Source: Ischnura elegans (taxonomy: Eukaryota > Arthropoda > Insecta > Odonata > Coenagrionidae). From it: a stretch of 64,000 bases of DNA. The stretch lies in assembly GCF_921293095.1 (NCBI RefSeq), contig NC_060259.1, positions 48,279,812 through 48,343,811 on the forward strand, read 5' to 3'. Of the stretch, positions 1 to 12,390 are shown one piece after another; within the stretch, counting starts at the first letter, position 1; each line of letters begins with the position of its first letter. Under the pieces are notes generated by a model that was not told where the DNA came from, made no database searches, and saw nothing but the letters and a program-made list of their open reading frames with translations. A program made the translations under genes and the position numbers.

Positions 1-514
1 ATGTAGGAATGAAGAAGCTAGCTATTTGACGACGCGCCAGTCAAAATTCAACCGTCTCAGTCACTGCCCAACCTCACCCCCTAACAAGTCTTACCCCTTC
101 TTGTCTAACCGTCACGAAACTTAAAGTCGTTTGATGCAACTTACTTCTTAACGTTAGACAGCTGAAAAACAAACCTACCGCCCTCGACAGAATCAACTTC
201 TACCGCAGTGGTTTCGAAGTAGGTGCAAGAAGATAGTTGATGATAGGAAGGAGGCATAATCTCTTAGGATGGACATATACGTGAGTGCGAAAATTTAATA
301 CAAGTGGAATAAGAATTGATCTACTTATTACGAAAAGACCATGGCTATTTCCTGGTAATGTTAATGATATTTTATGGGTTCTAATAGTTGGGTGGATAGG
401 ACCTAAAAAGTAAAAGAATATTTAAAATTTCGGTATTTCATATGCCATCTTTAAAATATCAGTGAAATGAATGGACACAAAAATCACTAGCTAGCTGCTT
501 TCCTTAGCTCGGAG
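1..514. other. No feature recognised
   Basis: I see no open frame, RNA gene or repeat end that can be supported in this stretch. Confidence 0.5.
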
Positions 515-1766
515 GTCATTCCATTTCAAATAGCCCTATATGAGTAAAATTTGTTGCTCGACATTTTTAATTATTCTGATTTTTTTATCATTGGTTCCCT
601 ACAAGTAGACAATCACAAAATACCATTTGAAAAAAATTTACAAGCCATACATTTTTTGGTAGCCATTTTTAAATGGGCGGATGGGCAGATTTCGATTAAA
701 AACGTGGTTTGCATAATGTTTAATATCGAAACTATATTAAAAGATATCAGAATAATTTAAAAACAATGTGTTTATCATGAAAAGAACTTTTGGAAACCAT
801 TTTTAAAAATTTTCCATCATAAAAGATAGTCAAAATCTTTCCGCAAAAACTCGGGAAATTTTTCTCAATATTAACTTTTTAACGCCATAATTTTTTATGA
901 AGGAAACGAGACTCACTAATGTTATTTTTAAGTTGAATACTTAAAAAAAATACTTGCAGTTTAAGTTTTAGCACTGCGAATGCACTCGTTTTTTTCTAGA
1001 GCTTGTCAAACAATGACGAAAGCCTTTTAACATCGATTTTCGCAGGTCATTATCTAAAAAGGGACTGAATTAAAACAAGTGAAAATTTTCCAGAATTTTC
1101 TCATACACATAAATATCTCAAACACATAAATATCTCACACAAAAATTATGACTGAGACTCTACTACATTTATAGTAGTGGAGCAGTGGATTTCAATAAAA
1201 ATGTAACCACTTTACACGCTCCTGCAGTGCAAACCAGGGCTTGTGCAGTGCAAGTTAGCATACAGGGGGGCTTCATTAAATTATTACTTAAGCAATAAGT
1301 TTTGTTTAAACCATTAGAATTGCATTTAAAATTACATTTAAATGGTAACCATTTAGTACTGCAGCTTACTCCCGCAATTGCGTTGTGATGATACTAAAAA
1401 ATATATCTATTTTTGAATAAGCATTGACAAATTTTTCCCGAGTTTTTACGGAAAGATTTTTTGCAAGTAAAATAAAGAAAAAGATTTCCAAAAGTTCTTT
1501 TCATGATGAATACACTGGTTTTTAATTATTCTCATATCTTTTAAAATAGCATCGAAATTAAACTTTAGGCAAACCAGGTTTTTCATTAAAATTTGCCCAG
1601 CCGCCTTTTTATAAAGGGCTGGCAAAAAAATTATGGCTTGTAAATTTTTTTCAAATGGTGTTTTGTGATTGTCTACTTGTAGGGAACCAATGATGAAAAA
1701 ATCAGGATATATAAAAATGTCGAGCAACAAATTTTATTCATATTGGGTGGTTTGAAATGGAATGAC
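515..1766. repeat. Inverted repeat, arms about 350 bp, spacer about 550 bp
   Basis: The left arm (about 515-872) and the reverse complement of the right arm (about 1426-1766) align throughout with scattered substitutions. Both begin with TCATTCCATTTCAAA and end near CTCGGGAAA. Each arm carries a short open frame in the same phase (551-760 on plus, 1730-1446 on minus) whose products share the motif FIIGSLQVDNHK, so the arms may come from coding sequence. The spacer does not align with itself. It could be a fold-back transposon or two opposed insertions of one repeat. No target duplication was found. Confidence 0.75.
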
Positions 1767-2599
1767 CCTGACGGTGTTAGAATGAGAGGCTGATGAATAA
1801 ATTCCGGTCATAGGATCCAGTAATGGACTTTTTGATCAAATGGATTTTTGGTTAGAAAAATGAAGACAAATGGCAAAATTAAAGTCAAAGGAAGCCAATT
1901 GTAGTTATCCATTTTTATTGTAACATCCTCAACACAATTTAGCGACTTTATGCTATGCGACCCTCACTAACCTCGAAAGATATATCATGCAGGAAGAGGT
2001 ACATAGTTATTTCAATTGTCATTCGTCTTTCTACCGAGGTGATGTGTTCTGCGAAATTCGAAATAGCGGCATCGTTTTCTTATAGCGTGCAAAGTATAAG
2101 CAGGATTGCAAATGCCGCTGGATGATACTTTACACATATGCAAGTATAATCCTAGATATTTTTGTCGTATAAGTAAGTACTAAAAGTTACCACTTTAGAA
2201 AATAGTCCAATTTTTTCTGGATACATTTTCTAAGGTTATTATCGCAGGAAACAAGGAAACATAGTCCGCGTTTAACCTCTCAAGAGCGGCAAGCTTTTAA
2301 CTAAATCCCATGCCAGCCGCCGGATAACATTTAAATGGCTCCGCCTTTTCGGTATGCTATCTTTCTGTAAACTTGCGTAAAATAATATGTTATCATATGA
2401 TAATTTTTCAAACTATTTGAATAAATATTAATTGTTTTGAGTATCTCGTTCTCTGAACACAAGGGATAAATTTTCAATTTTTCAATTTTTAAATTGTGTT
2501 TCCATTTACCAGCGAGATCTTCAACATTAATTTTAAATAATAACTTGATATAGTTTAGTGATATACGGTTAAAAATTTCATTACCGATTGGAAATTTTT

Positions 2600-2885
2600 G
2601 ATAGGATTACCGTTTCACCTTTATGATAATTCATGACGTCACCCATTTCTTTGACATCTTTCTATTAGAACCTAATCATTTCATAAAGGTACTTTCGTTC
2701 TTCTTAGAAAATTTGTCACAGCGTTTTCTTTCCATTACGAATGATAGGATTACCGTTTCACCTTTATGATAATTCATGACGTCACCCATTTCTTTGACAT
2801 CTTTCTATTAGAACCTAATCATTTCATAAAGGTACTTTCGTTCTTCTTAGAAAATTTGTCACAGCGTTTTCTTTCCATTACGAAT
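2600..2885. repeat. Perfect tandem duplication, 143-bp unit
   Basis: Bases 2600-2742 and 2743-2885 read the same with no difference that I can see, and the similarity stops two bases after the second copy. Identity at this level implies a very recent duplication or an assembly artefact. Each unit contains a TGACGTCA palindrome of CRE type. Confidence 0.95.
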
Positions 2886-3453
2886 GAATTCAGTAACAGG
2901 TCCTTGTGATCCACCACACACATGAATTTATTGTAATATCATATACATACAGACTTCCTAGTCTCTTTTTTGCCCTTCAATACTACTCCCATTTCGTCAT
3001 TGTGGAATGCGGATATCATGAATACGATTTATTCCCTCTATTTGAGAACAAAAACAGGCCCAGAATGTATTCTACAGATTTAGTCCCTCTGCAGTTTCTA
3101 TCTCCTCCACGTATTTTGGGACATCCTCTCGGTTCAACCTCAACGTCTCAGCACAGCCAGTCTTGTATTTCCCTTTCAGTAGTCTTGCAAGAGCAGGAGA
3201 AGTATAAAAATTGTCCACTCAAACAGGGGCGCAGCTAGGGATTAAGGCTGGGGAGGTTTAGGTGCAAGTAATACCAGGTGGTTGGGGTATGGTATACCCA
3301 CCAGGATAAGCGATAGGTGCGAGATTAATAAATTGAGGAATTTTAAGATAAATGGTCCAAAATGGTGAGTTTTACGGCTTTCTGAGGGATATGTTATTAA
3401 TCCTTCCACTATTCTATTAGTGATATCAATCCAAATAAGTAAAATGATTTAAC

Positions 3454-6367
3454 TTAACCCTTTAACAGCGGAGTTTTTTTCGGAGTTTTATTTTGTTTTT
3501 CGGTTAAAAACTGCTTATTTACTGCCCAAGCATTCAGATAAACACATAGTTTTAAGATTCGTTCTTGCTAGAGGGGGTGTGCCCATATGGGCACGCTAGC
3601 CGCTCCGGCCACCGGTCTGCATTCTGCAGAAGAATCGCTCGAACCACCTTAGTTCTCATTTTTATTGCGTGATATGCCATATATTTTTGCATTTACCTAT
3701 TATACTTCTTTTATTTGGCAATTATAAGTAATTTCAAATCATTGTACTTTATTTTTTCGGTGTAAACATTTTTTTTGGCTATCCGAAGAACTTTACAGTA
3801 AAAAACTCAGTTTTGAAAACAGTTATAGAATGAAAAAAAACACCTTATCAATGAGTTAATTAACAAAATTAGTCCTATATTGCTTTGTCCTAGAGTCTTT
3901 GAATACTATAAATTGGGTTTTCAATTGCCGAGTATGATAGTTAGAATTTCATTGAAGGCAAGGCCTAGGCACTTAGCACATTCTGAGCGCGCGCGGGAGG
4001 AATATTCTACATAAGAACATCGGCGTCTATCAAACGGGACAAATTGGTTATCACTGCCATCATACCTTATGTCATCAGACTTTCTATGATTGGTTGCACT
4101 TGATAGGGAATATTAAATACGACCACCAGGTCTGAGAAAGGTACATCTTCGTTACAAAGACACTTGTGCAATCTCTCGCCTAAAGGCTTACTGCGGTATA
4201 TTTGAACCAGAATTTTCCATACAGATCCAGGCATTTACAATGACAGCATCAAGGAGATAGCTTCATGTGGACCATCACCATTTTTTTCTCTGATAACATT
4301 CCTGTACCTGTTGATATTTTGATCCGTGAGATCAGTTGCGCCCATCTAAATATTGTAGCTAGATACCACTGCAGGCTGCCAAACTTGTACCATTTTTGAG
4401 GTAACACGTGGGAATCTCGTGACCTTTGTGAGTGGGTGTACACATAGGCAAGGTGACTTGACAGTCACTACCGAATAACCATTCTATCTAACAACAATAT
4501 TCCCTTTTTTATCCCGTGCGAAAGCATGGGAACAGCGGGGTTGCTTAGCTAGCTGTTTTTTCGATCGATGGGATACCTTTGGTATCCTTTTTCTCAGAGC
4601 TGTTCCGGTACCCTCATATCCTTGAGATTTTAACTGACTTATAAGAGGAAAGCTAGTAAACAAACTGTCAAAATAAATAGAAAAGGTAAGATTTATCGCT
4701 TGCTCCACTAAATTGTCCGATATGATAAGCAAATACGAAGAGCATTTACCTACGAATTTATGGTAGTTATTTTTTTCTTCAACACTCAGTCCCTGCTATA
4801 TGCTGAAGTCCAACAAGTAATTTTGAGGAGTATTCAAGCACCATATTTTAAAGCCGAAACTTATAGGTCTATCCCGTATGAACTTTTTGCAGCCATGATT
4901 GCCAAAATATTTTATCATGGATTCATCGTATTTTAGCTCGGGGGTTGGCACATAGTTTTCTGAACAAACGTAATGGACAAACAAACGTACCAGGAATGTT
5001 ATCAGAGAAAACGTACAAACGTACCATATTTATGAATGGCCTAAGTGTGCACATTTTGCCGCTGTTATCGTAATGATTATTATCTGCACAGTGGAAAACC
5101 CTCATTATATTTTACAACCTTGCGAATGGCATTATTTACCAGAGCGTTACGGACGTCATCGCCACTCTCCCAAAAATTCTCTTCCTGCATACAGCAACAA
5201 CCACTCAGAATATAATTGAATATAACAGAGAAAAATTAATTTCTTCCGTCATGAACATTTCGGAAATCTCGATTAGGAATTTACCGGGAAATGCAGCGAT
5301 ATTCAGTTCGAGGAATATATTCTTAGCGATTGACACGTCATCTCGTGCCTATGCGTACGTCTCGGTCATTTTGCTGTCTCCTCCATCCTTTTCAGGACCA
5401 AAACTGACGGATCTTGTAATGGTTGCTTGTTAACTTTCGCCTTGATTGTCTCCTTGCGACTTACAACCAGGGATTGGACTCAGTTGGAAAATTTGGCCAC
5501 GAGTTCAATGTGGTCGATGTGATCAAGGTTCAATCTACTTTTTATTGTTTCAAAGTTTTATACACGATACAAAGCGCTTCACCATGAGCTTCATCATTGT
5601 ATTTATGAAACATCCTTTCCCCTTCTACGATGCCCTTGATTTTTGGGTTTGTATACCAGTGGTAGAAAGTAGGCCTATCATTCTTCATACTAGATAGTTG
5701 AGCAAAGTATAACACAAGCACCATGAATAAAAGTGATGAATAGTATAAAATGTATGTTTTGTACTAAAAATTAATGGAAATATTGCAAAACAAATACAGC
5801 AAAAAATATTGAAATCGTTAAAATCGAGTGACATGAGGAAAAAAAGAAAGATTGACAAAAACGTAGCGTTTTACATCGAAATTATATGATAACAGACCCA
5901 ATAACGACATTTGTAGTGAAGGACACCCGGCAAAAAGACACCCCCGGCTACCGGCTAGCGTGCCCATATGGGATCACCCAAAAATAAATTCAAATTCCTT
6001 GTCTCATACGAAAGATATCACAAATCTGGCAAAAGAAACCGAAGTTGACAACATTCATTATGAGGATAATATCAAATACTTAGCCGGGTATCAAAAATAA
6101 AAAGGAAAAAAATCGCATTTACCGAAGACACTTCGCCATTTTTTCTCTTTTGCCTCCTCGAACAGAGTGAGTAAGAATGTCTATAATGCCACAGTCAACT
6201 GCTGATATAAATGCTGGCCGTAAGCACACGAACCGAATAAAGTGATACATTGTTATCATTTTTGGCGAAGACAGCATGCTCTATAATGTTTGGGTCGGAA
6301 TTTATGCGAAATTCTTTAGACTACTGCAGCTGTGCCCATATGGGCACGATAGCCGTTCAAGGGTTAA
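3454..6367. mobile_element. piggyBac-like element with TTAA target duplications
   Basis: The element runs from TTAACCCTTTAACAGCG at 3454 to CGTTCAAGGGTTAA at 6367. The termini are imperfect inverted repeats beginning CCCTT, and TTAA is present at both edges, the target-site signature of piggyBac. The 16-bp palindrome GTGCCCATATGGGCAC lies 124 bp inside the left end and 17 bp inside the right end, and a partial copy sits at about 5960. The decayed transposase between them is on the minus strand. It interrupts a hAT family 1 copy, so it is the younger of the two. Confidence 0.92.
4249..5105 (-). pseudogene. piggyBac transposase, decayed
   Basis: Minus-strand frames spread over 5105-4249 carry piggyBac transposase motifs in the right order. 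Around 4925-4800 the frame holds LKYDESMIKYFG and then FGFKIWCLNT, matching the family's block around the first catalytic aspartate (usual form IDESM..F+GR, then KWGIK.W). Around 4680-4620 it holds FDSLFTSFPL, matching the second-aspartate block CDNFFTS.PL with Asn changed to Ser. The pieces lie in different frames with stops between, and the 4443-4249 piece is barely recognisable, so no full-length protein can be made. The element is presumably immobile unless helped in trans. Confidence 0.85.
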
Positions 6368-6441
6368 ACTTTTCTCGAGCTCTGGGGGGGGGGGGTTTAT
6401 CCCCCAAACCCCCCCCCCTTCGCTGCGCCACTGCATTCAAA

Positions 6442-7834
6442 TACAGCGTCCTTGATAGTGCAGTGTTTCAGCCGTAGAGAGATTTTAGATTGCTCGTTGA
6501 CATAATTTTCTCCATCATTTGCCGAACTTTAGTCTGAATCACTTGCTGGTAATTCCTCAATATTTCGTCAATTGGAATTTGTAATCTTTTCTACTTGTTG
6601 AATCCATAGTACGGATCCCTAATTACAAAAATCACCACGCACAGGAAGTACACCCGACGAGAATTACAACACACAGTCTGAAAGAGCATGAACGGATGGA
6701 GTGGACTGAAACGCATGGTTTCGAAACTATATCAAAAGAATATCTCGAAGGGGCCCTAGTATACGCTGACTATTTAGATGGAATCTTGTCTTTGTTGATT
6801 ACTGTCCACGAAAGAAGAAATAAAGAAATGCATAGCGAAGCACATGGCCCCTTCGCTTACAATTAGTACGCTTACGACTAACGAAGCGAATCAAACACAC
6901 TTGGGGCTCGAGGTGATGATACGCGCCTCTTCATGTATCATATGGTTTTTGCAGTTTCTCATAGCAATTTCAAGCAAATTCTGTCCCGGGCCTTTACCTG
7001 GTTATCCGAATGCAAGACAATATCTGCAGTCCCCTTGTGTGGGGGGAGGGTCACGGGGCCTTCCTTCCTCTGAAATCGTGCTTGGGGCTCTGGGAGAGGG
7101 TTAAATCAATCAATTTGCAGAACCCGATCAAGTCAGATAGATCCCCAGTGGACAAGGGACGCGTAAGCAGTACGCGAAGGTCGACTTTGGAGAATATCGG
7201 AGACGGATGCACCGAGTATGTGGACCGACTTTTGAAAGTGACTATACATTCTTCTAAAGCTCTTTCTATTGCGGAGCTAGTCTGTTATTTCAGTTTACAA
7301 TTTTTAATCTATCAAGGTTCAAATAATATCACTAAACACGAATGAAGAAAAATTATCCAAATTATTGACACGATACGAGTGAGAAACAACTACTACTCAG
7401 TATTACTGACATGACTTTAACGAGGTACTGCCCAAAGCTGTTCAGTCTTTACAACCACTATAGGTTAGTGGAGAACAGGGTCATGTACTTCATTCTTATT
7501 GCAGCCAATGTGAGCTTAATAAGGGCCTTATTTAGAAATTTTTAGGGTCAGCTATTATATCTTCCTTTCTTGTTGGTTTTTGAGGCAATAAATCAAAATT
7601 TAAAGTATTTTTACACAATTTCGTGTCGCAATATTACAAATAAAGGCAAAATCTTGATATTTTCCGTTTTTTTACTTTGAATCCAAAAATGTTTAAAGTA
7701 TAACATTCAAAATCAAAAATGAAGTGCGTAGAAAAATTGGTGAATTTTTTCCATTTCTTTCGAGGAACCATTCGGGCTCCAGCGCCAGCCAACTTAGCGA
7801 CAAAATAACCTTCACGAAACGCATTAACGCATAG
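6442..7834. other. No feature recognised
   Basis: There are several chance open frames of 75-111 codons (for example 7010-7345 on plus), but none shows a family motif or a splice pattern. Nothing else is supported. Confidence 0.4.
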
Positions 7835-8474
7835 CGAAAGGCATTGATTGCGATTCGTTACCCACCATTAGTGTATTCATAATAATCAAATTATTTAGTT
7901 TTAAAAATCCCAGTTTAGACGAATTTTAATGGTTAATTTTAACCGCATTTGAAAAAGGCCAGATTGGCGCCCATGCGATGCCACTCCACGTGACGTCACA
8001 GGGACAGATTCTATATGAGTAGATAGGAGTTTTACATCGTCTGACATTACCAATGCATGCATGAGGCACAGAGCTCAGGGAAACATGTCTCAATAATCAC
8101 CTATTGAAACAGCCTATGGTCGGAAAGTTTTCTACATTTATTGGGTATTAATAATCCTTATTTAAGCCAAGCGCTACCTGCTAGCAGGGTACTCTACGCT
8201 ACCGCCATGATCGGCAGCAAGCAGCCTGCATCGTAGCGGCGTTCATAGCCTCGCACCCAGGTGGCCTCACACAGCAGCAGCCAGACGTCACACGGGCTTT
8301 TCCCAAAATTTATACTTAGCCGGCGCGTGCTTGCGTGCTTGAAAATGTTCACTTTTCATTTAATCGCGAAAAAAAGATATCGTCATTTTAAAACCTAAAA
8401 GCGTGAAATATGTACTCCAGGAGTAATAATCTTTCGATTTATGCAATAAAAAAATAATAGGAAACCACCCTATA
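7835..8474 (+). repeat. Interspersed repeat family R1, copy 1
   Basis: This stretch aligns over its full length with the reverse complement of 42349-42987. Both copies start at CGAAAGGCATTGATTGCG and end at GGAAACCACCCTAT, and the similarity drops at both edges, so these are probably true element ends. No inverted termini or coding frame are visible. The repeat contains a TGACGTCA element and GC-rich stretches. The class is unknown; it could be a non-autonomous retroelement or a transposon fragment. Confidence 0.8.
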
Positions 8475-8712
8475 AAGTTTTTTTCAGATCAACTTCCGAG
8501 TGAATTACTTTCCGCGAAGGATGCCTTTTAGATCCATTCGCTATGCTTTTCCTATCAGAATATAATGCAATGTCAAAAATTACAGACCAGTTATTACTGG
8601 CCGTTAGTTTTTTTTCTCCCTCAAATTATCAAAATATTCCTTTGCCTTACTATGTTATGGCATTTTTTTCCTTGTTCTCTAGACCACCCGGCGCGCAGGC
8701 CGCGGCGCGGTG

Positions 8713-8751
8713 CACAGTGGTCCGCATCGCGAAAAAGTTGGACAAAAATTA
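8713..8751 (+). mobile_element. Lone Transib-type terminus
   Basis: CACAGTGGTCC followed by GAAAAAGTTGGACAAAAATTA is a diverged version of the terminus of the complete Transib element at 9730. No partner end was found in the window. It begins with CACAGTG, has a 22-bp spacer and then ACAAAAATT. Confidence 0.6.
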
Positions 8752-10423
8752 GGTTTTTGTCAGATTACTTTGAAAATAGCACCCTACACGTCTTTTGGCC
8801 GGTTAATTACACGTCTGCGGTTGTTTTTACGGCAAAACTATTATTTTAGAAAATATTGTGAAATTATAATTTATTAACTCGTTAAGAATAACGCTGATCG
8901 TATAGACAATCCTTGATTATGATTAACTAAAAAAATAAAATTGAATTCACTACAGAGAGTGAGTTAATGACCTTTAAAATTACTAAATAACCAAAAAAAG
9001 GCTAAAAGTAAGGTTGTTGGGTGCACTGACTTACGTTGAAAAGATGCGATCTTCAGGGTTTTTGGTATACTGCTATTTGGGCAAAAACATAATATTTAAA
9101 TAAGATTTAAAATATTATTGGAGTGAAATTTGACTCCTATATATTCATGAAAGCACGTTCAATGTCTTATATTCTTTAAAATTTATGTATCTCGATATCA
9201 GATTATTCTGAATCCCTCCCCTCCTCCTCCTCTTTGAAGTCGCTCTCTGAGTCCAGGGACTCTTACGGTGATTATTTAATTCAGTCCCTAATGTTAGGAT
9301 CCGATATTAGGATCAGTCTCAAGAAAACATCCTCATTCGGGTTAAATCAAAATATTTTTCCAGCGTGATGCTCGTGTTATTTTCTTACATCTTTAATTCA
9401 CGATTCCTAGGCCTCCTCCGACAGTTTTCAAATTGGAAGAATAGCCGACTCGATCATACCTGCACCATAAATTAATACTTAATGTATTAAGATAGTCATT
9501 GTAGCTTCTTTAACAAGAGATGCTCCTGCACCAAGTCCTCCCTCACTTATGACGCAAGTGTCTCTGCAAAAGCCAACTTCTGGCAAAAGATAACTCTGCA
9601 GGCAGTGGAAACGAAACCCTTGGGTCGGGTTCGCGGGATACACTCCTGGGGCAGGGACTATAAGCGATTAGCTTTTCTCCTCTGCCACCAGAAGGGGAAG
9701 GACGGAAGGAACAAGGAAAGGAGGCGCCGCACAGTGGTCCCAAATCGAAAAAAGCTGGCCAAAATTAATAACGTCGTAATTTTACCTAAAATTGCAACAG
9801 AAGTGGATGTCCCTTACTGATTTTGTTCGCCTGAATCTGATTTTGGCATTATTCTTACGATATCTCTTCATTTTAACATTTTTTAAGCTGTTATTATTTA
9901 AACAATTTTTAGAAAATCTCGATATAGATGTCATTGCGATTGGCGATAACTTGGTGTTCATGGAGAGCTTAAAATAGTATCATTTTAAGGCAAAATATGT
10001 AGAAATTGTTTTTAAAACCCACTATTGAATTTACGACATGAAATTGGTGAGATTCGAACCCGCGACCATCAGCATAGTCGGTGAGATACCAAAATCGGAA
10101 AAAAATACTCACACTCTCTCATTTTTGGCTTGCATGTATTTGATAAGTCACATTAAATGAAATGAAATGACTGATATTACGAAGATTGAGGAAAATAATG
10201 TTCTAATTGCAATATAATCGCTTTCATGTATCACAAAAAACGAATTTTAAAAAAATAGTCGTCCGATGTCACCCCATCGGACTCATTGTCGCTCTGCATA
10301 TCACTTAAAATTTGCAAACTTTCACCTCACCTGATAGGCTGACTTCGTTTTTTGTAACTCCTGATATAATTAAAATGTATGATTCAGTTATTTAAAGGAG
10401 CCTTCGAAAGATATCTTCATATT

Positions 10424-10724
10424 TTAAATTATTGAGGATTTTCTTGTACGTTGCACTCGGAATTTCCTCATGCCTATGTTCCTGGCCTCCAATGCTTCCT
10501 CCGTTAAAACTTCAATTGTAAGAAAGGATGCTTTGAAAATTGCTGTTCCATGTATCAGCACTTTATGTACCATGAGCAGCATATGATACCAACCATAATC
10601 GATGTACAGCTCAGCTATTTCAATGCAATACTGGCTGAAGGCTTCATTATTTATCTCATAGCCGCAGGATAGAGATTTTAATATCACTGTAAGTCTATGG
10701 ACAAGTCTTTCATCGATACCTGTC
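10424..10724 (-). pseudogene. Transib transposase, C-terminal exon
   Basis: The minus-strand frame begins after a pyrimidine-rich acceptor (ttttcacgacag, exon from about 10724) with GIDERLVHRL. It continues with SCGYEINNEAFSQYC, YGWYHMLLMVHKVLIHG and LTEEALEARNIGMRKFR. These correspond to the C-terminal part of Transib transposases (family pattern: GYEIN...F..YC.ETA.LY...YPWY.MP.SVHKILIHGA......LPIGQLSEEAQEA.NK..R+FR). The Pro of the usual WYPMP is absent and the IGQ block is altered, so the protein has drifted. Upstream transposase exons were not recognised; 11170-10993 on minus has coding-like composition but no identified match. Confidence 0.82.
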
Positions 10725-10992
10725 GTGAAAATTGCAAATCACATTAATAATTACATTTCATACACATAAATCATTTGTTCGTAGATTTTTCAAAATTATG
10801 GAAACGGGTCCAATATTTCTTACTTATTGATTATAATTTTATATTTACACGTAATTTCTTGTCTGAAATGAAATCCTGAATTAAAACTCCACTTTAAAAA
10901 TATGATGATTGAGATTGATGAGTGATTACTTTTATACACTGCATATATATGCCGACTGTGCATACACGGTAATCATTTGCACTCACTAGATG

Positions 10993-11170
10993 CGAGAGGG
11001 AGATATTGATGTACTTCTGGAGGGAATTTCATTTCCTTCTGCGACCAGCTTTTGAACATCTCTTTGAAATGCTCATCTGTCCTCGACCTTTGATTCCTCT
11101 TTCTTAGGTATTTCGTGAAAACATTCTTCACGCAAAACGCGTCAGAATATTTTTTGCATGCTTGATTTCA
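10993..11170 (-). other. Coding-like stretch, unidentified
   Basis: Read on minus, this gives about 58 codons without a stop (including KYSDAFCVKNVFTKYLRKR and RTDEHFKEMFKSWSQKEMKF), followed by a possible donor (ctaGTGAGTG). It lies 5' of the Transib C-terminal exon on the same strand. It may be another exon of that transposase or of an inserted element. I do not recognise the family. Confidence 0.35.
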
Positions 11171-12390
11171 TTTAGTCGTAATCTTTTTTTAAAATATTCC
11201 ACGACATATTCCTTCTTCTTCGCTTATGAATAGCCTTTTCTCTCTGTATTTTTATTGTACACCGCAAGGTACGAAAAAATTTGCGGCACCCATAATTCAA
11301 ATTTAACAGGTGTATTTACGGCTGAAACGATGAATGTGATTTCTAAATGTTGTCTATTTTTAACCAACAATAAACCGGAAATTATGATTTGACATTAAAT
11401 AAAAGATATAAAAGCTTATATAGACTTGCCTCTGAGTTTCTGGCGCATCCTGAAATATGAATGCCAAACATTGGCAAACCAAGTGCTTTAATTATCTGGA
11501 CAGGAGAAGTTTCTCGAGTTAGCCGTGTTAACACAGTTCGGAGCACCGCACTTGTTCACTAAGAAAATCATTAAATAAAACTGAGTGGGAAACATTCACC
11601 ACATCCATGCAATGGCTCTGGTGAGGGAGGCCGTCATCCTCATTCCATTATTATTAAAAAATGCACTTGCAAGATGCACGCTCCATTTGTGGGTTTAGAC
11701 GAATTTTTCCCTCCGAATTCAATCCTATCTACGTCTATGGCATTAGGGAGCATTTATTTCTCTTATCGCCAATACCTTATTTCGGAATAACGTGCTGACA
11801 ACGCTGCACGGCATGTAAGGGATCTCTTCTCTATAAAAATATGAGGAAAGGTTTGCAAAGAAAAGCATCTTGTGGTTACTGTAAGGTTCTCGCATAGTGA
11901 CTTAAGTAGTCACTTTTGATCACTCATAATGTTTCTCATTAAGAGCATGAAAACCGGGCCTCATTGGTTTCATGAATATTTGAAGGTGAGTGCACAAACA
12001 AGAAGTGTGCATACGATAGGCGTGAAGCACTTGATGTATGTAATCGTACAGGATGTAGAATTATGCTAAGTATACACCATGCAAGTTTGACCACCGATAC
12101 AGGAATATTTGAGCAATAATGCCACTGTCTCCCGCCGGCCAGCCGCCCTCAGCGGAGCGGTGCACCGCTCAACTTAAAACCCTCTAGATGTCGGATAGGC
12201 AAGTATAGGCAAGATTTTTTTTCTCCATCTTTTTGTATATCACTTTCAATGCTGACCATGTAAAACTCAAAATCGACCCCCGGTGCGGCTGTCGTTTTTT
12301 AATGCAAAACGCATGCATGGGTGCCAAAAGAGCTGGGAAAAATTATGAAAAAATTTTCTTGGCCCTAATTTGTTAGCTATGAATTTTTTT

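Larger units (their letters stand above)
3224..6433 (+). mobile_element. hAT-type non-autonomous element, family 1, copy 1 (split by piggyBac)
   Basis: The ends read CAGGGGCGCAGC and GCTGCGCCACTG, an inverted pair. The element is flanked by the 8-bp near-duplication cactcaaa (3216-3223) and cattcaaa (6434-6441); 8-bp target duplications and CAG/CTG termini are typical of hAT. Taking out the piggyBac insertion leaves about 300 bp, the same as copies 2 (32374-32660) and 3 (63169-63465). No transposase is present. The right end has long runs of G and C. Confidence 0.9.

Noticed and set aside
515-1766. Resemblance of LQVDNH to VPS13-type sequence
   Set aside because: The match is only a few residues, too short to name a family.
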